Below, one piece after another: positions 11,017 to 19,919 of a stretch of 64,000 nt of DNA. The translations under genes and the position numbers were made by a program. Under the pieces are notes generated by a model. The model was not told the origin of the DNA. It saw nothing but the letters and a program-made list of their open reading frames with translations, and made no database searches. Positions within the stretch are counted from its first letter, which is position 1. Each line of letters opens with the position of its first letter. This stretch comes from Wallemia ichthyophaga EXF-994 (taxonomy: Eukaryota > Basidiomycota > Wallemiomycetes > Wallemiales > Wallemiaceae). The stretch spans positions 1 to 64,000 of the forward strand of contig NW_008806278.1 in assembly GCF_000400465.1 (NCBI RefSeq), read 5' to 3'.

Positions 11017-13162
11017 CTAGAGTAGTGCAGTACCAGCAAGAGATACAGATATGAGCAGTAACGTAAATGAGAATACAGTTTGCGCGCTTCCAGAGAATGT
11101 TTGTGATTTTCCTGATTCATTTGGTTGAATCAGAGGATCTTCATTTGACCTTTCCTGCACAAATTGAGGAACGCTTGGGATTTCCGGTTCATACTTAGAC
11201 ACATCCGACGTGTCGACCTGTTCACCATTCCAACACCAGTCGTTGAAGCAAGTCTGACACTCTTCACTTCTGTCTATGCCGTTTCTTTCTCTAGCTCTAT
11301 CAACAAGACCGCATGCGAGACAGCGCTTCCATTCGCCATCCTTGACTAAGCCGTTGAGAGACGTAGATGCCTCAGCGTTCTTCATAAGCGTAGAAGCCTC
11401 TTCCCAATCATATTCCAATTTGAAAGAACTCGTATTGACAGCTCCGACATATGGGTAATTTGGAATATAGGCAATGATTGGAGTGTGTCTGGATTCGTTG
11501 TAGTTTGTCACATCGGAAGAGTTACACCCAAAGAATGTTGGACGCGTGTTCAGGCCCTGCGCTACGAACTGTTCTGGTGTTGGTACATTCGCGAATGAGA
11601 TTTGATCATCATCGTGCATGGTACGATTGTAAGTGACGTATAGACTAGTGCCGTTTGGCCATCCATTGTTTGTGTTGGACGTTGCATCAAAGCCTATAGC
11701 CAAGTCCACTTGTCGTTCAGGTTTGATGTGTGCATTCAGTGGCAGGTTCTCGTGAGCTTCTGTTCGCAGCCTTAGTAATTACAACATTTGAGAAATAATA
11801 CCCACCTCCACCATCAATCAGAACGACATTTTCTGCATCGCTGATTTTGTTGGTGTCGTTTTTCCATCCATAGAATGGGTTTCTCCATTGTGCAACATCG
11901 TCTCTAGTCTCTGAAAAGTCACTGAGAACACTTTCGGCCATGTCTTGGAAGATGTCCCAGCCAGACAATGAGCCTTGTGCTTTGATAACGCCCTGGTTGA
12001 ATAGTGTCGCTGAGGTGCCAATAACAAATCCAAAGTTGTCCAATCCATTGACACACTGGTCGGTACCATTTAGTTGGCCGTCGAGGAGCTTTGTCCCGAC
12101 AAGAGCGATATCAATAAAGCCGTTTGGACTGGAATCACGCGCACCACCTCCGAGTGGGCCGTATGTCCCGAAGGAGTGGGGTGTCATCTCCCATATACTC
12201 GCATTCTGACCAACAATAATCTGATCAGGCTGGCGCTCAAGTGCTTGTACAATCGGGTAGGGCATGTCGTTCGATTGGAAGGTGCTTGCATCTCTAATGG
12301 CTCCAGAGAATGTAGTGTTTCTGCCATAGCCAGGGAACTTGCTCTCTGGTTCAGCGAGAAGATGGTAGCTGGGTGAAATTTAGACATTAAGAAAGCTTAG
12401 AAACTACCAAACCGACCTCAAAGCCCTCGCCCAATAGTCCGATATAGCGACTTCAAATCCAGCGTGTTTTTTATCCTCGATATCCTCAAACATATCATAA
12501 AAATAACTGAAACTGTCTAAAAATCCTGGATAAAAGATATTTTCGTCAAGTCTCGCAGTCTCCATCCATTCCCAAGTTGGCTTCATGTCCTGCGCAGCAA
12601 AACCGCCGACTGCCCAGGAACCGCCTGAGAGGCCAGACATGTAAGCGGCAGACTGGAGGAGACCAGCAGTCTCAAAGTCGACCGAGGAATTGCGGTTATC
12701 GAGTGCATTTATAAACCCAACGCCCTGGAAATAAAGTCAGTCTGAGGTACGCGAAATACGCAAGGTGCATATGTGAAAGAACACACTTACACCCAACATG
12801 GCACGATAACCTCCTCCAGACACAGCTATACCGAGTTTGGGTGCATTTGTGGAATTACTTGTAAGTTTATCCATGTCGTACGAGAGGTTTGCGCTGTCGA
12901 GCCAATCTGTGAGTGGATCGATGATCTTCTGCATACGTGCGTTGATATAGTCAGTCTCATTGGCGGAGAGTGCCTGTCCCGTCCTGATGAAGTCTGTGAC
13001 TCCCGCTGGGCACGAAGTGTTGTAAGGTGCGTATGAGAGATCACCCTCATCCCTGGAGTGGAGAGCTGGGTTGAAGGCTCGTGCGGCCAGATCGGAAGGC
13101 GGACTAGGGAAAGCGTTCGAGATCACTGCCAGCGTGAGTGCGCCAAATATCGCAGACTTCAT
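11017..13162 (-). CDS. PLB1: phospholipase B (lysophospholipase), GPI-anchored, copy 1
   Basis: Four exons (13162-12791, 12724-12417, 12368-11806, 11759-11017; introns 66, 48 and 46 bases) give about 661 residues. A signal peptide (MKSAIFGALTLAVISNAF) is followed by the PLA2/PLB catalytic domain. LGIAVSGGGYRAML forms the oxyanion-hole loop, and GLSGGSW carries the nucleophile, Ser157 by this model. Many NxS/T sites are seen, and a hydrophobic C-terminal tail (VFSFTLLLISVSLAGTALL) after small residues predicts a GPI anchor. The enzyme deacylates phospholipids and lysophospholipids at the cell surface. The third intron (11760-11805) is absent from the tandem copy at 13668-15758. An upstream in-frame ATG at 13261 exists but would precede the signal peptide. 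Confidence 0.93.
11991..12427 (-). repeat. gene-conversion-like tract shared by the tandem PLB genes
   Basis: Positions 11991-12251 match 14578-14838 without a single difference (261 bases, third codon positions included). The similarity then continues with few changes, through the 48-base second intron, to about 12427/15005. On both sides identity drops sharply. A second identical block of 110 bases is 11483-11592 versus 14116-14225. The patchwork is what recent conversion between tandem paralogues would leave. Confidence 0.8.
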
Positions 13163-13667
13163 TGCGGTCTTTGTGGATATAGATGAGGACGCTAAGTCAT
13201 CTCGGTGAATTTTATGGTCCCGTGAAAAATTGGGGTAGCGGAGTTGCGAGGAGGTACACATGGTGTTATTTGGAAGCTAAGAAAATCTACTTGGCATTAC
13301 TTTCTAACCTAAATATTGCCGTGTAAAACCCCTTGCTTACCTAATCAGCTCTCAAGGCACAGCGATCTGCAGATCTTAAAACACGCTTGAGGGATTTGAC
13401 ACGTAAATCATGCGAAATCTCACTCTCACAGCATGGAGCACAGTCACATTCTATCTGCAGTGTGAATAGAGGTACATTTGGTGGCTAAAAATAGCAGCAG
13501 GACCAGATTTTGTTGGCGCCAAGCGGTCCGATGTGTGACAGAATAAATAAGACATATCAAGATCGCTCAGATAACAAGAGTAAAATAGATATACTACGTA
13601 TTCGTACTAGGATTATACAACCATAGTTTCATAAGATGAGAATTTCCATAAGAGTCAGTCCAACGAA
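13163..13667. other. spacer between tandem PLB genes
   Basis: 505 bases holding the promoter of PLB copy 1 and the 3' region of copy 2. No open frame or RNA gene was recognised and no convincing TATA box was seen. Confidence 0.4.
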
Positions 13668-15758
13668 CTAAAGGAGCGCAGCACCAACAATCACTGCCAT
13701 AGCGAGGAGGACTGTGGTGGAAAATAAATTTTGCGCGCTTGCAGAGTCATTGGTTGCTTGAATCAAAGCATCACCATCTGATCTGTCCTGAACGAATTGA
13801 GGAACGCTGTTAATATCTGGCTCATATTCTGAGACATCTGATGTGTCGACTTGATCGCCACTCCAGCACCAGTCATCGAAGCAAGTCTGACACTCTGCGC
13901 TTCTATCTACGCCGTTCCTTTCTCTAGCTCTGTCGACGAGAGCACATGCAAGACAACGCTTCCACTCGCCATCGCTAACTAAGCCATTGAGAGATGTAGA
14001 TGCCTCACCATTATTTATCATGCCAATGTACTCCTCATCTGAATATTCCAGCTTGAATGTGCTCTGATTACTTTCAAAGACGTACGGATACGATGGAATG
14101 TAACCAACGATTGGTGTGTGTCTGGATTCGTTGTAGTTTGTCACATCGGAAGAGTTACACCCAAAGAATGTTGGACGCGTGTTCAGGCCCTGCGCTACGA
14201 ACTGTTCTGGTGTTGGTACATTCGCAAATGAGATCTGGTCGTCGTCGTTGATAGTACGGTTGTAAGTAGCAAACATGCTAGTGCCGTTTGGCCAACCCGA
14301 GCTGGTGTCAGCTGAAGCGTCAAAGCCAAGAACTAAATCGACTTGACGCTCTGGTTTAATGTGCGCATTGAGTGGTATGTTCTCGAGAGCTTCTCCTCCA
14401 TCTACCAAGACTACATTGGATACGTTGGAAATCTTGTTGGTGTCATTCATCCAGCCATAGAATGGGTTCCGCCATGATGCAACATCATTCTTCGATTCTG
14501 AGAAGTCACTGAGAACATTTTCAGCTATATCTTGGAAAACAGACCAGCCGGAAAGGGAACTCTGGGCTTGTATAACACCCTGGTTGAATAGTGTCGCTGA
14601 GGTGCCAATAACAAATCCAAAGTTGTCCAATCCATTGACACACTGGTCGGTACCATTTAGTTGGCCGTCGAGGAGCTTTGTCCCGACAAGAGCGATATCA
14701 ATAAAGCCGTTTGGACTGGAATCACGCGCACCACCTCCGAGTGGGCCGTATGTCCCGAAGGAGTGGGGTGTCATCTCCCATATACTCGCATTCTGACCAA
14801 CAATAATCTGATCAGGCTGGCGCTCAAGTGCTTGTACACTCGGGGAAGTCGATTGGAAGGTGCTTGCATCTCTAATAGCTCCAGAGAAGGTAGTGTTCCT
14901 GCCATAGCCAGGGAACTTGCTCTCTGGTTCAGCGAGAAGATGGTAGCTGGGTGAAATTTAGACATTAAGAAAACTTAGAAACCACCAAACCGACCTCAAA
15001 GCCCTTGACCAATAGTCAGCCAATTGAACCTCAAATCCAGCATTTTCCTTTGCGTCGACGTCATTGAAGATGTCGGAAAAGTAGCTGAATGCGTCGAGAA
15101 AGCCTGGGTAGAAGATGTTTTCGTCGAGTCTTGCAGTTTGCATCCACTCCCAGACAGATTTCATGTTCTGCGCGGCAAAACCACCGACTGCCCAGGAACC
15201 ACCCGACAAGCCGGACATATAAGCAGCAGACTGGAGGAGACCTGCAGTCTCGAAATCAAGAGAGGAATTGCGGTTGTCGAGTGCACTGATAAAACCGGCG
15301 CCCTGGATATTATGTCAGCTTCAGGAACGCAAGGCACGTGAGGCACGTGGAGGAGCACTCACGCCCAACATGGCTCTATAGCCGCCTCCAGACACAGCCA
15401 AACCGAGTCTAGGAGCGTTGGAGGTATTTGAGGTGAGTTGGCTGATATCGTATGAGAGACCAGCGCCGTTTAACCAGTCAGTGAGTGGGTCGATGATCTT
15501 CTCCATGCGTGAATTAATGTAATCAGTCTCGTCGGTGGAGAGTGCCTGTCCCGTCCTGATGAAATCTGTGACTCCCGATGGGCAGGAAGTGTTGTAAGGT
15601 GCATATGAGAGATCTCCTTCGTCTCTCGAGTGTATTGTGTTCTGCTGTGCAGCGTGTATGATGCCGCGGGAGATGAGATCTTCGGGAGCACTCGGGAAGG
15701 CGCTGGATGTGGTTGACAGTGTTATTGCCGCTGTTGCTCCCAGTATTCCAATTTTCAT
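13668..15758 (-). CDS. PLB2: phospholipase B (lysophospholipase), GPI-anchored, copy 2
   Basis: Three exons (15758-15363, 15302-14995, 14946-13668; introns 60 and 48 bases) give about 660 residues. The layout matches copy 1: a signal peptide (MKIGILGATAAITLS), AVSGGGYRAML, GLSGGSW with the nucleophile Ser165, a C-terminal cysteine cluster (CLACALVDRARER then CQTCFDDWCW), and a hydrophobic GPI-type tail. The first two introns sit at the same places as in copy 1, but VDGGEALENIPLN is encoded without interruption where copy 1 has an intron. It is a tandem duplicate in the same orientation, with 505 bases between the two genes. Confidence 0.93.
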
Positions 15759-16195
15759 TTCACCGTCGTGCGTAAAGACGGCGAGTGCCAGCCAAGAGAA
15801 ACAGAATTATTAAGCTGTGTGAATAACCGTCTTAACTAATCGGATGCAAATATTCACAACAATTTCGAATTAAAGCGCCTTGTTTGCCCTCCTCCATCTT
15901 CTATGAAATCACAAATATCAAATGACAGCAGCAATCAGTTCACGTGCGGGTTTTTATATTTTGTTTTATTTTCTAATTCCACGCAGACACATCCTCCTCC
16001 AGTTTCATCTCCCCTGCCAGCACGACGATGACGACGATTGGTCTTATCGCCTCCACGGCGTCCATGACGAGCACGACGAGCACGGCGCGCACCACCCCCA
16101 GAAAGTGCTTCTATGCCAGAGCAGCACGCCATTAGCCGCAGCCGCAGCCAACTCGTCCCGCTCTCTCTTTATATCGTGGGTTCAGTGTGGTTGTG
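15759..16195. promoter_or_regulatory. divergent intergenic region, PLB copy 2 / BCAS3-like
   Basis: 437 bases between outward-facing start codons. A CACGTG E-box lies at 15941-15946. A plus frame is open from about 15922 to 16296 but is rich in His/Arg/Ser runs and looks non-coding. A 5' untranslated intron ending near 16185 is possible. Confidence 0.4.
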
Positions 16196-18154
16196 ATGAT
16201 AGACAGCTCACGCGATATCAGCACAGCCACCGATCCAGCGACGCTGCAGGAAGTAGCCATACCCACGCTCCACCCACTCAATCAATCCACGCTTGACGCG
16301 CCCATCACCTGCATTTCAACGGATACCTACGATAGCTACATTGCAGCAGCCACCACGACAAACATCCATATCTTGAGCCGCGACTTGCACCTGCTCCATA
16401 CGCTCGAGTCACCCGCCCCCCACATCCACAGCCTCTGCCAAAGATACTTGGCCTATATCCACCCCCACCCCACTTCCACTTCGGGTATTATCGCCGCTAA
16501 CAATCTCAATTACGCAGACAGGCCGAGCTACTCCACTGCCGAAATTGCCTCCCATCTCGCCAGCTACATTGAAGCCGGCTACAAACGTGGGCACAACACT
16601 TTCGACTCTCTGCGCAACACCTACTACAGCAGATCAGCGCCTGTTCCGAGCGAGAGTGTGAGTGCATCACCTCAGTCTCATTCTCAGGCTCAGGTTCAGT
16701 TTCAAGACTTATACCGCCACAGCAAGCATACACACGTAGTGCGAGTGCTCGACATACCCACTCAGCGCACAGTCGGTCTATTCGACTCGTCGCTTTCCCC
16801 CCTATCACACATCTCGCTCAGTCCTAGCAGCAGGAATGTTTTGGTAGCAGATACCAATGCGCACGTGTTCCACATCTACGAATTGCGTCCACGCCCGCTC
16901 ATCGGCGTGCATATGCGCGAAAACGACAGCGATTACGACTGTGTGTGGCACAGGTATGCACTGAGGCGGGGATACACGACTGCGCGCGTGCAGAATGTAT
17001 CTTGGAGCAGAAACGAGAGGTGGGTAGGTGTCACTACGCACACGGGTACCACACATGTATATCCTCTCAACCCTAACTCGGGTGGGAGAGTCACTGAGGC
17101 GCATGTCTCAGGTGAGCCTATCAGCATGGGGGCGGTGAGCAGTCACTCACACTCCCACTCTCACCTCTCTACCACCCTCAACAGCATTGTCAAAATAAGA
17201 CCCAGTGGGTCAGACGAGGGGGATCGGCAGCGTTGGCACACAATGCACACTATGCACTCCACGCACTCGGCTCACTCCACACGCTCCCCCTATGATGTCG
17301 CTTTCGCTTTCGCAGATGTGCACACACCCGCCAAGGGCAGTCTGGTGGTGTATGTCGCCGACAGCGCCCGAGACAAGTTTGCGCAGCTCGACTATACACT
17401 GAGTTGGAGCGAGGGGGGTGACTTGAGCGAGAAGCAGATGCAGACACAAAAGAAACCTCCCTCCGTGCATGCCGCACTGGGAAAGGTTTGCGACGTGGTC
17501 ACACAAGAGGAATCAAACGGGACATCAAAGGAGCAGCATATTTCACACACCATCTCACACCCCAGCAACCCTCCCCCCATTTGCCAAATGTCGCGTGGCG
17601 AGATCGAGACATTTGACGTATCGGCTTTGCGTAGTATATTCTCATCGCGACAGATTGAATTCAGGGCAGCGTCGACGGATATACTAGCGCGGTATGCGGA
17701 TGATGCGACTGAATTGATACGCCACTCGTATGTGTATAGAGTAAGACCGGAGGTGGAGGTAAGGAAGGAGAGGGAGAAGGCTAACGATGACGAGAAGAAG
17801 GACAGTAACGATAATGACATAGAAAAAGACATAGAAAGCACCATCGAATACACCATCGACCCCTCGTCTATCCATCACATCATCCCGGCTCTGCCCAACG
17901 GCGTCAATTATAAAAGCAGCTTGTCACTGCCTGATCAGCACACATTGAGAAAAATAATCAAGGGCTCTTATAGTAGAATCTCATCCACGTTCGGCAGTCC
18001 TGAGGCTGTGGCGGGCGGAGACACGGAAGACAATGATACTGCATCCGTAGAGGGTGATGTGAGGGTGTACAAAGAGGCAAAGGAAGCGTCTGAAGAAGCT
18101 GACCGCTTTGTTGTTGGGCTGGTCGACGATGAGGAGGAAGGGGAGGGGGAGTGA
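16196..18154 (+). CDS. BCAS3/WD40-type protein
   Basis: Single exon, about 652 residues from the first ATG (the frame opens slightly earlier with GTG codons only). WD40-like strands begin with APITCISTDTYDSYIAAAT. The diagnostic stretch runs from TVGLFDSSLSPLSHISLSPS through VLVADTNAHVFHIYEL to RYALRRGYTTARVQNVSWS, the pattern of the BCAS3/Atg18-like beta-propeller family in fungi. The C-terminus carries Ser/His-rich and Glu-rich low-complexity tracts. Relatives bind phosphoinositides and act in autophagy-related membrane sites; that role is inferred. An upstream spliced exon cannot be excluded because the first strands of the propeller start very near the ATG. Confidence 0.75.
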   Translation: MIDSSRDISTATDPATLQEVAIPTLHPLNQSTLDAPITCISTDTYDSYIAAATTTNIHILSRDLHLLHTLESPAPHIHSLCQRYLAYIHPHPTSTSGIIAANNLNYADRPSYSTAEIASHLASYIEAGYKRGHNTFDSLRNTYYSRSAPVPSESVSASPQSHSQAQVQFQDLYRHSKHTHVVRVLDIPTQRTVGLFDSSLSPLSHISLSPSSRNVLVADTNAHVFHIYELRPRPLIGVHMRENDSDYDCVWHRYALRRGYTTARVQNVSWSRNERWVGVTTHTGTTHVYPLNPNSGGRVTEAHVSGEPISMGAVSSHSHSHSHLSTTLNSIVKIRPSGSDEGDRQRWHTMHTMHSTHSAHSTRSPYDVAFAFADVHTPAKGSLVVYVADSARDKFAQLDYTLSWSEGGDLSEKQMQTQKKPPSVHAALGKVCDVVTQEESNGTSKEQHISHTISHPSNPPPICQMSRGEIETFDVSALRSIFSSRQIEFRAASTDILARYADDATELIRHSYVYRVRPEVEVRKEREKANDDEKKDSNDNDIEKDIESTIEYTIDPSSIHHIIPALPNGVNYKSSLSLPDQHTLRKIIKGSYSRISSTFGSPEAVAGGDTEDNDTASVEGDVRVYKEAKEASEEADRFVVGLVDDEEEGEGE

Positions 18155-18258
18155 GAGGGAGCAGCCATTTTGTGTCTTAATTCTTGCGCGCAAGCGCACA
18201 CACACACACGCGCGCATTCTTGGATAACAAACAATACATAGATATAGTACATTTCCAA

Positions 18259-19746
18259 CTACTGCAGAGGTTCTGCACTAGAGGATAAGCGGTTGACTGT
18301 GGGAAGTGTGAGTATTAGTTTAGTTATCGAAACAGCATGCAATCTACTCACGATGAATATACACATCAGTCCCATATCCTTCCATGGAGATAAGGCGCAG
18401 ATCGCCACCGACTGAAGGAGGGTGAGATGAAAACAGTATGATGCACTCAACAACTCACAATAGCGTGCGTAAAGTCTCGATAACGGTAAGCCATACCCAA
18501 GACCGGCCATCGGAGCTTTATAGTCGCTGCCCGATTGCTCGAATTCGGGATCAAGGGCCGATCCCTCCATGGTAGTGTACATATACGTCCAGATGAGCGG
18601 GATAGCGCTGCGCGGTATACCACCACCCTCGTCCGAGATCTTGATAGTAATATCCTCATTCCCCGCTGCGACAATCACCTTAATAGGTGGCATCTGATCT
18701 TCGGCATCCACTCCGAAGCGCTCGATCACAGCTCGAAGGGAGTTTTTGATAATCTCAAAGACGATGTGGTTGAGGTGTCCAGGAACGTACGAAATTTCAA
18801 GATTGGGAGGGCAGATGAGCTGAACCTGTGGCGGTTTGAAGAGAGCGTAATGATCCTCAGCAATAAAGCGAGCATTGTCGATCGCTTCATCGCAAACATC
18901 GCGCACATTCGTCCTCTTGCATATGATGCCTACGTAATCAGGGTGGTGAGGAGTGAGAGCGTTGAGAGCGACATGCTGGCCAATGAGGAAACGTATACCA
19001 ATGCGCGACATGTAAAAGCGATCTAGGAATGACTGAATATCAGTGTCGACACCACCCGCACTGCGCTGATGTTGTTTGTACTCTAGCACTCCTTGCGCTA
19101 TAGTCGGTACGACGCTATCGTGTCGCCGTTTTATACCCTCGAGCAACCGCGTGAAGCTTTCGTTGTAGTGCGCGACAGAAGGTGGCCATTCGAGATCGGG
19201 TGTGTGAGCATGGTAGCGGGATTCGATGGGGATGCGACGGTATTTGTGTGTAGTTTGTGCGGCGTTATTGCCGTTGGTATTCCCGTTGCCGTTACCAATA
19301 CCATTCCCGCTCCCACTCCCACTCACTGGACCCGGCGTGTTCTCATCTTCCAGCTGCGCTAGATTCGGACTCGCTTCGGGAAGTCGGTCGGCGCGTCTGT
19401 TGGTCGGAGCGAACAATTGCGCGCGCACATCTGGCGGAATATTCGGCTGAGGGAAGTGTACGAGCTCGTCGAACGAGTGCGCATACCAACCCAGCACCTT
19501 CCTTATACTGGGCATCTCCGAGAGTTCGTTCGGTAGCGTGTTCAGCTCAACGCAGCGGTGCGCTAATCTTATTGGCAGCTCTTCCGAAAGGAAATTGCCA
19601 GCTCGCAACAACGTCCCCTGTGACGGATTAGATCCGAACATAACCATCTGCTGTAGTGATATACCCGACTGTGGGAAACTTGAGAAGTGGAGCAGCTTGT
19701 TCCACATCTTGGGCGTGATATTGTAGAATGCACTGCTGGCTGACAT
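18259..19746 (-). CDS. PKP1: mitochondrial protein kinase of the PDK/BCKDK family
   Basis: Three exons (19746-18459, 18411-18352, 18296-18259; introns 47 and 55 bases) give about 461 residues. The N-terminus ITPKMWNKLLHFSSFPQSGISLQQMVMFG is the four-helix lipoyl-domain binding part. The GHKL ATPase motifs are all present: EIIKNSLRAV (N box), DEGGGI (G1), GLGYGLPLSRLYARYFGG (G2, spanning intron 1) and GYGTDVYIHL. The enzyme phosphorylates and inactivates pyruvate dehydrogenase or the branched-chain ketoacid dehydrogenase in the matrix. A poly-GN/GS insert sits near residue 180. An in-frame ATG at 19821 would add 25 residues, including RGRRRRL-like basic sequence that could serve mitochondrial import. 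However, a perfect TGACGTCA lies inside that stretch, so the true start is open. Confidence 0.9.
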   Translation of the reverse strand: MSASSAFYNITPKMWNKLLHFSSFPQSGISLQQMVMFGSNPSQGTLLRAGNFLSEELPIRLAHRCVELNTLPNELSEMPSIRKVLGWYAHSFDELVHFPQPNIPPDVRAQLFAPTNRRADRLPEASPNLAQLEDENTPGPVSGSGSGNGIGNGNGNTNGNNAAQTTHKYRRIPIESRYHAHTPDLEWPPSVAHYNESFTRLLEGIKRRHDSVVPTIAQGVLEYKQHQRSAGGVDTDIQSFLDRFYMSRIGIRFLIGQHVALNALTPHHPDYVGIICKRTNVRDVCDEAIDNARFIAEDHYALFKPPQVQLICPPNLEISYVPGHLNHIVFEIIKNSLRAVIERFGVDAEDQMPPIKVIVAAGNEDITIKISDEGGGIPRSAIPLIWTYMYTTMEGSALDPEFEQSGSDYKAPMAGLGYGLPLSRLYARYCELLSASYCFHLTLLQSVAICALSPWKDMGLMCIFIVSRLHAVSITKLILTLPTVNRLSSSAEPLQ

Positions 19747-19805
19747 TTCTTGAATTAATCGTCGTCGTCGTCCGTGAAAGAGTGACTCGACTCGTATAAT
19801 TCCGC

Positions 19806-19832
19806 TGACGTCAATTGTCATTCCCTCACGTG
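19806..19832. promoter_or_regulatory. CRE (TGACGTCA) and E-box (CACGTG)
   Basis: A perfect 8-base palindrome TGACGTCA at 19806-19813 and CACGTG at 19827-19832 lie just upstream of the PDK-type gene and 93 bases beyond the stop of nothing else. They are candidate sites for ATF/CREB-type bZIP and bHLH factors. If the kinase starts at 19821 the CRE would be coding. Confidence 0.45.
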
Positions 19833-19919
19833 CACTCTGTTCCGATATTTCTCTATTATCTGTTTTTCACAACCGATGCAAGGTGATTGATAAATATACA
19901 TGATTTTACTTTTACATCT

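Noticed and set aside
15922..16296. Plus-strand ORF of 124 residues upstream of the BCAS3-like gene
   Set aside because: Composition is dominated by His, Asp and Ser runs from simple sequence, it overlaps the BCAS3-like start in another frame, and no family is recognisable.
18190..18215. Short CA/CG alternating run
   Set aside because: Only about five CA units next to CG steps; too short to claim a functional Z-DNA element.
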